Assembly (NCBI RefSeq): GCF_009765735.1
Contig: NZ_LMUW01000020.1
Location: forward strand, 22,174-86,173
Direction: 5' to 3'
Length of the DNA: 64,000 nt
Source: Xenophilus sp. L33
GTDB lineage: Bacteria > Pseudomonadota > Gammaproteobacteria > Burkholderiales > Burkholderiaceae_C
Part shown: positions 1 to 8,712 of the stretch, piece by piece
How the letters are laid out: the number at the start of each line of letters is the position of its first letter
How positions within the stretch are numbered: position 1 is the first letter of the stretch
Translations under genes and position numbers: made by a program
Notes under the pieces: generated by a model
Databases searched by the model: none
Told to the model about the DNA's origin: nothing
Seen by the model: the letters and a program-made list of their open reading frames with translations, nothing else

Positions 1-180
1 GTCTGGAGCTCCGCGGGCGTGTCGGCCGGCATCGACCTGATGCTGGCCTTCATCGCCGACCTGGCGGGCGAGGACGCGGCCGGCAAGGCGCAGTTCTTCT
101 CGGAGTATTTCCCGTCGGCGGCGCGCTACGGCAACTACGAGGCGCATGACGAGGCGCCGGCGTACCTGCGCCAGCGGTAG
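1..180 (+). CDS. DJ-1/PfpI family protein, C-terminal fragment
   Basis: The window opens inside this gene; frame 1 reads 59 codons to a TAG at 178-180. The visible end contains VSAGIDLMLAFIADLAGED, which matches the segment just after the nucleophile elbow in DJ-1/PfpI proteins (isonitrile hydratase or AraC-linked glutamine amidotransferase-like types), where a Gly-Val-Ser-Ala-Gly-Ile-Asp stretch is typical. The catalytic Cys and the N-terminus lie outside the window, so the exact subfamily cannot be told. The next gene starts 55 bases downstream on the same strand. Confidence 0.7.
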   Translation, partial: VWSSAGVSAGIDLMLAFIADLAGEDAAGKAQFFSEYFPSAARYGNYEAHDEAPAYLRQR

Positions 181-235
181 CGCTTCACGGGAAGCGCGAC
201 CAGGTCCTTACCAACGAAGCGCGAAAGGAATGCGG

Positions 236-1036
236 ATGAACAAGCGATCTGTCTACGAGCCGGACCAGGCCGGACTTCATTTCCCGAGCCCGCCGGTCTT
301 CGCCACGCCGGCGGAGGAGCGCCTGCATCGCAAGCAGAGACTGGCGGCGGCCTGCCGCGTCTTCGCCCGCTATCGCTACGAATACGGTTTCGCGGGCCAC
401 ATCACCGTGCGGGATCCCGAGCATCCCCATCTCTACTGGACGAATCCGTTCGCGATGGACTTCGGCAGGGTCCGGGTGTCGGACCTGCTGCTGGTCGATC
501 GCACCGGCATCGTCCGCGAAGGCACCTGGGCGGTGAACCGCGCCGGATTCGTCCTGCACGCGGCCATCCACGAAGCCAACCCGCACGTGCTCGCCTCCTG
601 CCATGCGCACACGACGAACGGCATGGCCTGGGCCGCCCTGGGCCGCAAGCTCGATCCGATCACGCAGACCGCCGCCAGCTTCTATAGCGATCACGCGCTG
701 ATCAGCGAGCAGGCCGGCGCCGTGGTGGTCGAGCGCGACGCCGGGCACGAGGTGGCCGCGGTGTTCGGCGAGAACAAGATCGTGATCCATCAGAACCACG
801 GCTTGTTCTCGGCGGGCCGCGAGAGCGTCGACGAAGCCGCCTGGTGGTTCATCGCGGCGGAGCGCGCCTGCGAGATCCAGCTGAAGGCCGAGGCGACCGG
901 GCATCCGCTGAAGCTCATCAGCCCGGAGGCCGCCGAGCATTCGTCCCGGCACCTGGGCACGCCCTTCTCCGCGTGGCTGCATTTCCAGCCGATCTACGAC
1001 GCCATCTGCCGCAGCGACCCCGATCTCTTCGACTGA
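236..1036 (+). CDS. Class II aldolase/adducin family protein
   Basis: A 266-residue protein with the class II aldolase/adducin fold. Metal-binding histidines are visible in HAHTTNG (about residue 125) and NHGLFSAG (about residue 188), the positions that hold zinc in fuculose-phosphate aldolase-type enzymes. Family members cleave or epimerise sugar phosphates, or act as decarboxylase-like enzymes, so the substrate is not predictable. The start is set at the ATG preceded by AAGGA at 225-229; an ATG two codons upstream (230) sits too close to that site. It converges on the LysR gene, with 53 bases between their stops. Confidence 0.85.
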   Translation: MNKRSVYEPDQAGLHFPSPPVFATPAEERLHRKQRLAAACRVFARYRYEYGFAGHITVRDPEHPHLYWTNPFAMDFGRVRVSDLLLVDRTGIVREGTWAVNRAGFVLHAAIHEANPHVLASCHAHTTNGMAWAALGRKLDPITQTAASFYSDHALISEQAGAVVVERDAGHEVAAVFGENKIVIHQNHGLFSAGRESVDEAAWWFIAAERACEIQLKAEATGHPLKLISPEAAEHSSRHLGTPFSAWLHFQPIYDAICRSDPDLFD

Positions 1037-1089
1037 AGAGGCGCAAGCGCCGGCGTGCCTCGCGTTCGCGAGCGTCCGAGCCCGCGGCA

Positions 1090-1983
1090 TCAACCCGGCG
1101 CGCCCGCCAGCAACTGCGCCAGCATCCGGCGCGCATTCAAGGGCAGCGTCTCGCCGGGCCGCACGCAGGCCAGCAAGTGCCGCTCGGCCCACGGCTCGGC
1201 CAGCGCGATGCGCACCAGCCGCATCGATTTCGCGAAGCGCTCGGCCGCGGCGCGCGGCACGATGCCGATCCCGATGCCTTGCTCGACCATGCGGGCGATC
1301 GCCTCGAAGCCGCCGACCCGCACCCGCACGCGCAGGCGCTGGCCGAGCCGCTGCGCCTGCAGCGCGATGTGGGCCTGCAGCGGATTGGCCGCGGCGAGGC
1401 CGACGAATTCGAAGCCGGCCAACTCGGCCAGCGTGAGACGCCGCCGCCGCGCCAGCGCATGGCCGCGCGGCACCACCACGACCAGCTCGTCGCGCCGGAA
1501 GACGGCGCATTGCAGGCCGTCGACCGCCACCGCGTCCGAGACGATGCCGATGTCGCAGTGGCCGGCCCGCAGCGCGTCGACGATGTCGTCGCTGGGGCGC
1601 TCCTCGAGGTCGACCGACACCTTCGGGTGAGCGGCCAGGAATTCGCCGAGCGCCTCGGGCAGGTGCTCGGTCATGGCGGAGGTATTGCACAGCAGGCGCA
1701 CGTGGCCTTGCAGGCCGGCGCCGTAGTCGCCCAGGTCGCCGCGCAGGTGCTCCATCTGCTGCAGCACCAGCCGGGCGTGGTGCAGCAGGGTGCGGCCGGC
1801 CTCGGTCGGCCGCACGCCGAGCCGCTCGCGCAGGAGCAGCGGCGAGCCGAGCGCGTCTTCCATGCCGAGCACCCGCTGGCTGGCCGAGGCCAGCGTGATG
1901 TGGCTGCGCTCGGCGCCGCCGGTGATGGTGCCGGCCTCGACGATGTGCACGAAGAGCCGCAGGTCGGTGAGGTCGAATCGCAT
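1090..1983 (-). CDS. LysR-family transcriptional regulator
   Basis: A 297-residue LysR-type regulator. The N-terminal winged helix-turn-helix is clear (DLRLFVHIVEAGTITGGAE, then a recognition helix around LASASQRVLGMEDALG), followed by a linker helix and a substrate-binding domain from about residue 90. It is transcribed away from the TauE/SafE gene across a 96-base gap that holds an 8-bp inverted repeat, so control of that transporter and of itself is the simplest reading. The effector is unknown. Confidence 0.9.
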   Translation of the reverse strand: MRFDLTDLRLFVHIVEAGTITGGAERSHITLASASQRVLGMEDALGSPLLLRERLGVRPTEAGRTLLHHARLVLQQMEHLRGDLGDYGAGLQGHVRLLCNTSAMTEHLPEALGEFLAAHPKVSVDLEERPSDDIVDALRAGHCDIGIVSDAVAVDGLQCAVFRRDELVVVVPRGHALARRRRLTLAELAGFEFVGLAAANPLQAHIALQAQRLGQRLRVRVRVGGFEAIARMVEQGIGIGIVPRAAAERFAKSMRLVRIALAEPWAERHLLACVRPGETLPLNARRMLAQLLAGAPG

Positions 1984-2003
1984 CGCGGGAAGTTAGCACG
2001 GCC

Positions 2004-2026
2004 AGCCTCAGGCTGGGACTGAGGCT
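2004..2026. promoter_or_regulatory. Inverted repeat, candidate LysR operator
   Basis: AGCCTCAG at 2004-2011 and CTGAGGCT at 2019-2026 form perfect 8-bp arms around a 7-base spacer, in the intergenic region between the divergent LysR gene and the TauE/SafE gene. LysR regulators commonly bind an interrupted dyad in just this place. The spacing does not give the textbook T-N11-A pattern exactly (the symmetric T and A are 13 apart), so the assignment is inference. Confidence 0.45.
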
Positions 2027-2079
2027 CGCTGCGCCAATGCCCGATGGGCGGACGGCGCGCGCGGCGGCAGACTGGCGCC

Positions 2080-2859
2080 ATGAGTCCTTCCGAACTGTTC
2101 TCGAGCCACGGCGCGTTGCTGGGGCTGCTGGTGGCCGCGGTGTTCGTGCTCGCCGGGCTGGTCAAGGGCGTCATCGGGCTGGGGCTGCCGACCCTGTCGA
2201 TGGCGCTGCTGGCGCTGTGGATGCCGCCGGTCGAGGCGGCGGCGCTGCTGATCGTGCCTTCGCTGGTGACCAACCTCTGGCAGCTGCAGCCGCTGGCGGG
2301 CCTCGGCGCGATGACGCGCAGGCTCGGCGGCATGCAGCTCGGCATCGTGGCGGGCACGCTGCTCGGTGCGTGGTGCTTCGGCGCCGCCACCAGCGAAGGC
2401 GCCGCGACCTGGCTCGGCGTGGCGCTGGTGCTGTACGCGGGCTGGGGCCTGCGCGGGCGGCCGCTGCAGCTGCCACAGCCGGGGCCGCGCTGGGCCGGGC
2501 CGCTGGTCGGCGTGGCGACCGGCGGGGTCACCGCGCTGACCGGCGTCTTCGTGCTGCCGGCAGTGGTCTACCTGCAGGCGCTGGGGCTGTCGCGCGACGG
2601 CCTGATCCAGGCGATGGGGCTGTCGTTCACCACCTCGACGATCGCACTGGGCATCGCGCTGGCGGGGCAGCAGGGCCTGTCGACGCCCTTGCTCGGCACC
2701 TCGGTCGCGATGCTGCTGCCGGCGCTGGCCGGCATGGCGCTCGGGCAATGGCTGCGCCAGCGCATGTCGGTGCGGGTCTTCCGGCGCTGCTTCTTCGTCG
2801 GGCTGGGCCTGCTGGGCGCCTACATGGCGTGGCGAGGCATAGGCCATATGCACCATTGA
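2080..2859 (+). CDS. TauE/SafE family sulfite/anion exporter
   Basis: A 259-residue inner-membrane protein of the TauE/SafE (DUF81) family, proposed exporters of sulfite, sulfoacetate or other organic anions. Hydrophobic segments cover nearly the whole length, with the family-typical duplicated pattern: an early glycine-rich stretch (VKGVIGLGLPTLSMALL, near residue 28) and a second half starting around GVATGGVTALTGVF. Its stop overlaps a possible ATG of the patatin-like gene (TGATG at 2857-2861). The divergent LysR gene probably controls it. Confidence 0.85.
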   Translation: MSPSELFSSHGALLGLLVAAVFVLAGLVKGVIGLGLPTLSMALLALWMPPVEAAALLIVPSLVTNLWQLQPLAGLGAMTRRLGGMQLGIVAGTLLGAWCFGAATSEGAATWLGVALVLYAGWGLRGRPLQLPQPGPRWAGPLVGVATGGVTALTGVFVLPAVVYLQALGLSRDGLIQAMGLSFTTSTIALGIALAGQQGLSTPLLGTSVAMLLPALAGMALGQWLRQRMSVRVFRRCFFVGLGLLGAYMAWRGIGHMHH

Positions 2860-2909
2860 TGCGCATCGGCGGGCATGAAATATTGCCCGTCGAAAGGCGA
2901 GACACGTGG

Positions 2910-5900
2910 ATGGATGAGACCCTGCAGAAACTGGTCGCCGAGCGTCGGCGCGCACTCCATGGCGACAGCGACGACGCGAGCGGCAGGCGGCCCTGGGGCC
3001 TGGCACTCTCCGGCGGCGGCATCCGCAGCGCGACCTTCTGCCTCGGGCTGCTCAAGGCGCTGGCGGGCCATCGGCAACTGCTCAAGTTCGACCTGGTCTC
3101 GACCGTCTCCGGAGGCGGCTACGTGGGCGCCGCGCTGGGCCGGCTGTGCACGCAGGCCGAGAGCGCCGACGAGGTCCGCGCGATCGAGGCCGCGATCGCC
3201 GACGTCGACCGGGCCCGCTTCGGCTGGTGGCTGCGCGGCAACGGCCGCTACCTGATCCCGGGCGGTCCGCGCGACATGCTGTTCGCCGGTGCCCTCTACC
3301 TGCGCAACCTGTTCGCCACGCACATCGAATTGGCGATCGCCGCCAGCCTGATCGGCATGGTGCTGGCGGCGACCAACCTGCTGCTGTGGGACGCGGTGTT
3401 CCGCGCGGTCGACCTCAACAGCATCCCGCCCGACACGGTCAGCACCGTGACCGAGCTGACCGGCGTGCAGTCGCTGCGCAACCTGGTCGAATGGGCCACC
3501 CGATGGCCGACGCTCTGGTTCACGCTGGTCGGGCCCTTCCTGGCGTCGGTGATGCTGGCCTCGGCCTACTGGGTGGTGCGGGACCGGCGCTCGGATGTGT
3601 CGCTCTGGCTGCAGATGGGGATGTGGCTCGCACTCGGCGCCGGCGCCTGCTGGGTCGGGCCGATGCTGCTGGAGCGCTTCAGCGGACCGGCCTGGCTGGT
3701 GCCGGCCTTCCTGGTCTTCGCGGCTTGCTGGGTGGTCGCGCTCGGCTGGGTGCTGGTGCGAAGCCGCAGCCGCACGCCGGCCGAGCTGCGCAACGAACTG
3801 ACCGACCAGCTCGCCGCGGTGATCCGCAGCGCGCTGCTCATCGTGGCGCTCGGCCTGCTCGATCGCAGCGCCTGGTGGCTGGCCGCTGAGCAGCGCCAGC
3901 TGCGGGTGTCGGTCGGTGCGGTGCTGCTGGTGTCGGCGGCGGTGCTGCGGGCGGTGCTGCCGCTGGTGATGTCGCAGCGGCGCGAGCTGCCCGGCATCGG
4001 CAAGACGCTGCTGCAGACGATGGCCAACCTGCTCGGCCTGGTGCTGGCCTTCTGCCTGGCGGCCTGGTGGGTGTCGGTGGTGTACGCGCTGGTGCTGCTG
4101 CCGGTCTTCACGCCGGCTGGCCTGGACTTCCTGCGCGGCTGGGCCTGGCTCGGCACGATAGCGGTGATCATCGGCACCTATGCGCTGGTGACGGGGCGCA
4201 ACTTCGCCTTCATCAACGTCTCGTCGCTGCACATGTTCTACAAGGCGCGCATCGTGCGCGGCTACCTGGGCGCGGCCAACGCGACGCGGCTGGGCGCGGC
4301 GCCGACCGACCGGGTGACCGGCCTGGACCTGCCGCAGGTGCCGGTGGGCGAGGTACATCCGAAGGACGACGTCGCCCAGCTGCGCTATGCGCCGCATGCG
4401 CACGGCGGGCCGGTGCATCTCGCCAACGTCTGCATCAACCAGACCCACGACACGCGCGAGCGTCTCTTCAACCGCGACCGCAAGAGCCTGCCGCTGACCA
4501 TCGGCCCGCGCGGCTGGATGCAGGCCGGCGGCGCGCCGTGGGCGCAGGCGAGGGGCGAGGGCGCCCTGAGCCTGGGCGCCTGGACCGCGATCTCCGGCGC
4601 CGCCTTCGCGCCGGGCCTCGGGCGCATGACCCGGCGCGGCATCTCGGCGCTGTCGGTGTTCGCGGGGCTGCGGCTGGGCTACTGGTGGAACAGCGCCGAG
4701 GCCGGCATCGTCCAGCGCGGCGCGGTGGTTCAGGCGAACCCGCTCCTGATGAAGACCCGCTTCCTGCTGCTGGAGTGCTTCGGCGCCTTTCCGGGCAGCA
4801 GCTCGGCCAACTGGTACCTGAGCGACGGCGGCCACTTCGAGAACACTGGTGCCTATGCGTTGGTGCGGCAGGAGGCCGAGCTGATCGTGATCGCCGATTG
4901 CGGCGCCGATCCGGACTACCGCTTCTGCGACCTGGAGATCCTGATCCGGCGCGCCCGTATCGACCTGCATGCCGAGATCACCTTCATGAAGCCGCGTCCG
5001 GGCGCGACCTGGGCGCACCTCGAATCCTTCGGCTCGCTCGACGACCTGGCCTCGCCGAGCAGCCAGGCCTGCCTGGCGCTCGCCGAGGTGGTGTATGCCA
5101 GCGGCGCGACCGGGCAGATCGTGCTGGTGAAGCCGAACGTCTCGGCCTCGCTGCCGGTCGACCTGGTGAACTTCAAGGCGGCGCATCCGCTCTTTCCGCA
5201 GCAGCCGACCACCGACCAGTTCTTCGACGAGGCGCAGTGGGAGAGCTACTTCCGCCTCGGCGCCGAGATCGGCCGCCGGCTGGAGGACGAGATGCTGGCG
5301 CACGTGGCGCAAGGCGCGCCCGGCCTCTTCGTGCGCGACGACGGCCGGCCGAGTGCGAGCGCCCATCCGGCCAGCGCGACGCTCACCGTCAGCACCGGCG
5401 ACAAGGACGACGCCACCGCGGCCGCGGTCGGCTCGATGAGCCGGCTGCAGGCGCGGGTGCTGAAGTTCGGCGCGGTGACCGCCTCGATCGGCATCGGCAC
5501 CGCGGCCACCTTCGGCGTCGCCGCCTGGCAGGGCATCGACAGCTGGCGCAGCCAGGCGGCCGCAACGCAGGCCTCGGAAGACAGCTCCTTCAAGGAACTG
5601 AGCGAACGCTGGGCCCACCTGAAGGCCGGCACCGACACCAGCGACGCGCCGGCTCTGCTAGCGGCCGAGCTGCTGCGCACCGGCGACCTCCTGTGCCGCA
5701 AGGGCAGCGACAACTTCATGACCCGCTTCCGGCTCTCGGTGACGATCGTCGACGACGCCAAGGAGGCCTGCAGCGACCAGGCGGCCGCCGACCGCAGCCC
5801 GGCCTGCGTCCGGCTGCTCGACCCGGGCAACGGCATCGACTGCCTGCAGCCTGCACCGGCGGTGCCCTGCGCGCCGCGCTACTGGGCGCGCGACTACAGC

Positions 5901-6437
5901 GAGCAGACCGGCTCGAAGGAGAACTGCAGCGGCACCTTGCCGACGCCCTGGCCGCTGGTTGTGTGGCTCAACGACTTCGTGATGACGCGGGTCGACGCGC
6001 ACCGGATCGCGGTGGCGCAGCGTGCGAACGATGCGGTGGCCGCCGGTGCGGGCGCGAGCCTCGCGGCACCGGCGCCGCCGCCAGCGCGCGTCTGCGAGGA
6101 CGCGGTGGTCTACATCGTCATCTACGGCACGACGCTGCGCGACAAGGCGCGCGCCTGGCGCGGGCCGTGGCGCCGGCTGGGCGCCTCGGTGCCGCCGATC
6201 GAGGACGTGCTCGCCACCGCGCGGCTGGCGGGCCGCTCGCCGCCGATCGGCCATGCCGAGCCGACCGTGGTGATCCGCTCGGACGCCTCGCGCGCCTGCG
6301 CGCAGGCCATGATCCAGGTCGCGCCGTCGCCGACCGGCCAGCCGTGGACCCTCGAGCAGCTGCCCCGCACCGTCGGCGCCGAGCCCGGCGCCATCGAGGT
6401 CTGGCTGCCGCGCAGCAAGGACACGAGCGCGGATTGA
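2910..6437 (+). CDS. Large membrane-embedded patatin-like phospholipase
   Basis: About 1175 residues. The N-terminal region has the patatin oxyanion motif LSGGGIRSATFCLG (about residues 31-44) and the nucleophile elbow STVSGGGYVG. The dyad aspartate is in SDGGHFENTG near residue 639, so the catalytic fold is split by several hydrophobic segments between about residues 130 and 430. A last membrane segment near residue 855 precedes a Cys-containing C-terminal domain that may lie in the periplasm. Patatin-like proteins hydrolyse acyl esters of lipids; the substrate here is unknown. The start is uncertain: ATG 2910 follows a GGCGAG-type site at 2896-2901, whereas ATG 2859 overlaps the upstream stop but has no good ribosome site. 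Confidence 0.75.
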   Translation: MDETLQKLVAERRRALHGDSDDASGRRPWGLALSGGGIRSATFCLGLLKALAGHRQLLKFDLVSTVSGGGYVGAALGRLCTQAESADEVRAIEAAIADVDRARFGWWLRGNGRYLIPGGPRDMLFAGALYLRNLFATHIELAIAASLIGMVLAATNLLLWDAVFRAVDLNSIPPDTVSTVTELTGVQSLRNLVEWATRWPTLWFTLVGPFLASVMLASAYWVVRDRRSDVSLWLQMGMWLALGAGACWVGPMLLERFSGPAWLVPAFLVFAACWVVALGWVLVRSRSRTPAELRNELTDQLAAVIRSALLIVALGLLDRSAWWLAAEQRQLRVSVGAVLLVSAAVLRAVLPLVMSQRRELPGIGKTLLQTMANLLGLVLAFCLAAWWVSVVYALVLLPVFTPAGLDFLRGWAWLGTIAVIIGTYALVTGRNFAFINVSSLHMFYKARIVRGYLGAANATRLGAAPTDRVTGLDLPQVPVGEVHPKDDVAQLRYAPHAHGGPVHLANVCINQTHDTRERLFNRDRKSLPLTIGPRGWMQAGGAPWAQARGEGALSLGAWTAISGAAFAPGLGRMTRRGISALSVFAGLRLGYWWNSAEAGIVQRGAVVQANPLLMKTRFLLLECFGAFPGSSSANWYLSDGGHFENTGAYALVRQEAELIVIADCGADPDYRFCDLEILIRRARIDLHAEITFMKPRPGATWAHLESFGSLDDLASPSSQACLALAEVVYASGATGQIVLVKPNVSASLPVDLVNFKAAHPLFPQQPTTDQFFDEAQWESYFRLGAEIGRRLEDEMLAHVAQGAPGLFVRDDGRPSASAHPASATLTVSTGDKDDATAAAVGSMSRLQARVLKFGAVTASIGIGTAATFGVAAWQGIDSWRSQAAATQASEDSSFKELSERWAHLKAGTDTSDAPALLAAELLRTGDLLCRKGSDNFMTRFRLSVTIVDDAKEACSDQAAADRSPACVRLLDPGNGIDCLQPAPAVPCAPRYWARDYSEQTGSKENCSGTLPTPWPLVVWLNDFVMTRVDAHRIAVAQRANDAVAAGAGASLAAPAPPPARVCEDAVVYIVIYGTTLRDKARAWRGPWRRLGASVPPIEDVLATARLAGRSPPIGHAEPTVVIRSDASRACAQAMIQVAPSPTGQPWTLEQLPRTVGAEPGAIEVWLPRSKDTSAD

Positions 6438-6478
6438 CGAGGCCCGCGAGCCTGTTGGGGTAATTGCCGGGGTGTTTT

Positions 6479-6494
6479 CTGAAACCGGTTTCAG
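6479..6494. promoter_or_regulatory. Perfect 16-bp palindrome, PtxS/LacI-type operator
   Basis: CTGAAACCGGTTTCAG is a perfect palindrome with the central CG step typical of LacI/GalR-family operators. Its 14-bp core, TGAAACCGGTTTCA, is the sequence known as the target of the 2-ketogluconate-responsive repressor PtxS in Pseudomonas. It directly abuts a TATCAT hexamer (6495-6500) that could serve as the -10 element, so binding there would block RNA polymerase. A LacI-family gene closes the operon that begins 60 bases downstream. Operator identity is from established knowledge; function here is inference. Confidence 0.8.
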
Positions 6495-6500
6495 TATCAT
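6495..6500 (+). promoter_or_regulatory. Candidate -10 element of the kgu-like operon
   Basis: TATCAT matches the -10 consensus at five of six positions and lies immediately 3' of the PtxS-type palindrome and 55 bases before the GTG start of the first permease. No good -35 hexamer is present at the usual spacing, so the promoter may be weak or activator-assisted. Confidence 0.4.
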
Positions 6501-6554
6501 CGCGGCCGATGTCTTTTCCGACCCGCTCCACGGCCCTTTCACCCGCCTGACCCC

Positions 6555-7226
6555 GTGCACTACCAATTCCAGTTCGATGCCGTCTTCGAGGCCTGGCCAC
6601 TGCTGCTGAAGGGCGCCTGGATCACGGTGCAGCTGTCGCTGGTCGCCACCGTGCTGGGGCTGGTGGTCGCGATCTTCTGCGCCTGGGGCAAGACCTCGGG
6701 ACCGGGCTGGCTGCGCTTCATCGTCAACGCCTACATCGAGGTGATCCGCAACACGCCTTTCCTGGTGCAGCTGTTCTTCTTCTTCTTCGCGCTGCCGGCG
6801 ATCGGGCTGCGCTGGTCGCCCTACACCGCGGCGCTCACCGCGATGGTGGTGAACCTCGGCGCCTACGCGGCCGAGATCGTGCGGGCCGGCATCGAGGCGA
6901 TCCCGAAGGGGCAGATCGAGGCGGGCCGGGCGCTCAACCTGAAGCCGTGGGAGATCTTCCGCTTCGTCGTCATCAAGCCGGCGCTCAAGGCGATCTACCC
7001 CGCGCTCACCAGCCAGTTCATCCTCCTGATGCTGAGCTCGGCGGTGGTGTCGGTGATCTCGGCGGACGACCTCACCTCGGTGGCCGCCAACCTGCAGTCG
7101 CAGACCTTCCGCAGTTTCGAGATCTACATCGTGGTGGCCTGCATCTACCTCCTGCTGTCGCTGGCGTTCTCGGCCCTCTTCAGGCTGATCTACCAGCGCA
7201 TGCTCGACTATCCGGACCGGCGCTGA
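6555..7226 (+). CDS. ABC transporter permease, polar amino acid (HisM) type
   Basis: A 223-residue inner-membrane permease of the polar amino acid uptake family (HisM/GlnP type). It has several hydrophobic segments and the cytoplasmic EAA coupling loop (GIEAIPKGQIEAGRALNLKP, about residues 112-131) that contacts the ATPase. The start is a GTG. It is the first gene of an eight-gene operon, followed after 5 bases by a second permease. Because the distal genes look like 2-ketogluconate catabolic enzymes, the imported solute may be a sugar acid rather than an amino acid. Confidence 0.88.
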   Translation: MHYQFQFDAVFEAWPLLLKGAWITVQLSLVATVLGLVVAIFCAWGKTSGPGWLRFIVNAYIEVIRNTPFLVQLFFFFFALPAIGLRWSPYTAALTAMVVNLGAYAAEIVRAGIEAIPKGQIEAGRALNLKPWEIFRFVVIKPALKAIYPALTSQFILLMLSSAVVSVISADDLTSVAANLQSQTFRSFEIYIVVACIYLLLSLAFSALFRLIYQRMLDYPDRR

Positions 7227-7231
7227 ACACC

Positions 7232-7885
7232 ATGCGCACCTTCGGCTTTCCGGAATTCATGTTCATCCTCGAGGCGGCGCGCTGGACGCTGGCGCTGTCG
7301 GCGATCGCCTTCGTCGGCGGCGCGATCCTCGGGCTGGTGATCGCCCTGGCGCGCACCTCGGAGAACGGCCCGGCGCGCGCGCTTTCGATCGGCTTCATCA
7401 AGCTGTTCCAGGGCACGCCGCTGCTGCTGCAGCTCTTCCTCATCTTCTTCGGCGCGCCGGTGTTCGGCATCGACATCAATCCGTGGGTGGCCGCGGGCAT
7501 CGCGCTGGTGCTCAACAGCGCCGCCTTCCTGGGCGAGATCTGGCGCGGCTGCATCGAGGCGGTGCCGCGCGGCCAGACCGAGGCCGCGATGGCGCTCAAC
7601 CTCGGCTGGGGTGCGCGCATGCGCGACGTGGTGCTGCCGCAGGCCTTCAAGATCGCGCTGGCGCCGACCGTCGGCTACCTGGTGCAGATCGTCAAGGGCA
7701 CCTCGCTGGCCGCGATCATCGGCTTCACCGAGGTCACGCGCGCCGGGCAGATCATCAACAACGCCACCTTCCAGCCGCTGGAGGTGTTCGCCACCGTGGC
7801 CGCCATCTACTTCGTCATCTGCTGGCCGCTGTCGCTGCTGGCCGCGCGCATGGAGCGCCAGCGGGCCCGCGCCCTGGCGCGATGA
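7232..7885 (+). CDS. ABC transporter permease, polar amino acid type
   Basis: A 217-residue second permease of the same importer. The EAA loop (CIEAVPRGQTEAAMALNLGW, about residues 107-126) is intact, and the TM-rich pattern matches its upstream partner. The two permeases presumably form the heterodimeric channel. The ATG at 7232 lies 5 bases after the previous stop; an in-frame ATG at codon 10 is less likely because it would cut into the first membrane segment. Confidence 0.88.
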   Translation: MRTFGFPEFMFILEAARWTLALSAIAFVGGAILGLVIALARTSENGPARALSIGFIKLFQGTPLLLQLFLIFFGAPVFGIDINPWVAAGIALVLNSAAFLGEIWRGCIEAVPRGQTEAAMALNLGWGARMRDVVLPQAFKIALAPTVGYLVQIVKGTSLAAIIGFTEVTRAGQIINNATFQPLEVFATVAAIYFVICWPLSLLAARMERQRARALAR

Positions 7886-7919
7886 CGCGCAACCCCTTTC
7901 AACCCGAGGAGACCTTCAC

Positions 7920-8705
7920 ATGAAAACGACCACCCGCCGCGCCGCGATCGCTGTCCTTGCCATCGGCGCCCTCTGCGCCACCCAGGCCTTCGCCCAGAGC
8001 GTCGCCGACATCAAGAAGAAGGGCGAGATCACCATCGGCATGCTGGTCGACTTCCCGCCCTACGGCACCACCAACGCGCAGAACGAACCCGACGGCTACG
8101 ACGCCGACGTGGCCAGGCTGCTGGCCAAGGACTGGGGCGTGAAGGCCAACATCGTGCCGGTCACCGGCCCGAACCGCATTCCCTTCCTGCTCACCAACAA
8201 GGTCGACCTGCTGGTGGCCTCGCTGGCGATCACGCCGGAGCGGTCCAAGCAGGTCCAGTTCTCGCAGCCCTATGCGGCCGCGACCATCGTGCTCTACGGC
8301 AAGACCGGCACGCCGATCAAGAGCGCCGCCGACCTGAAGGGCCTCAAGGTCGGCGTGGCGCGCGCCAGCACGCAGGACGTGGCGGTCACCAAGGCCGCGC
8401 CCGAAGGCACCGAGATCCGCCGCTTCGACGACGACGCCTCGGCCATGCAGGCGCTGATGTCGGGCCAGGTGGACGCGATCGGCTGCTCGGTCACGGTGGC
8501 CGCGCAGATCGCCAAGCGGGTGCCGCCGAAGACCTTCGAGGACAAGTTCACCCTGGTCCAGCAGAACATGGGCATCGCGATGCGGCCGGGCCAGGACGAG
8601 CTGACCAAGGCGGTCAACGACTTCGTCGCGAAGAACACCGCCAATGGCGAGTTGAACAAGCTCTACCAGAAGTGGCTGCAGTCCGACCTGCCCAAGATGA
8701 ACTGA
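7920..8705 (+). CDS. Periplasmic substrate-binding protein of the ABC importer, amino-acid-binding residue lost
   Basis: A 261-residue solute-binding protein. It has a signal peptide cleaved after about residue 24 and the SBP_bac_3 fold. The carboxylate-binding arginine of this family is kept (ITPER, Arg108). The aspartate that binds the alpha-amino group in HisJ and GlnBP, nine positions into the Gly-x-x-Asp-Ala motif, is replaced by Ser190 (GQVDAIGCS). This suggests a carboxylated ligand without an amino group, fitting the downstream sugar-acid genes. The ATG is preceded by GAGGAG at 7906-7911. Confidence 0.88.
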   Translation: MKTTTRRAAIAVLAIGALCATQAFAQSVADIKKKGEITIGMLVDFPPYGTTNAQNEPDGYDADVARLLAKDWGVKANIVPVTGPNRIPFLLTNKVDLLVASLAITPERSKQVQFSQPYAAATIVLYGKTGTPIKSAADLKGLKVGVARASTQDVAVTKAAPEGTEIRRFDDDASAMQALMSGQVDAIGCSVTVAAQIAKRVPPKTFEDKFTLVQQNMGIAMRPGQDELTKAVNDFVAKNTANGELNKLYQKWLQSDLPKMN

Positions 8706-8712
8706 GGCCCCG

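Noticed and set aside
2820..5618. A 932-codon open frame on the reverse strand across the patatin-like gene
   Set aside because: Arg/His/Gln-rich translation without domains, opposite a gene with intact patatin motifs; typical antisense frame in GC-rich DNA.
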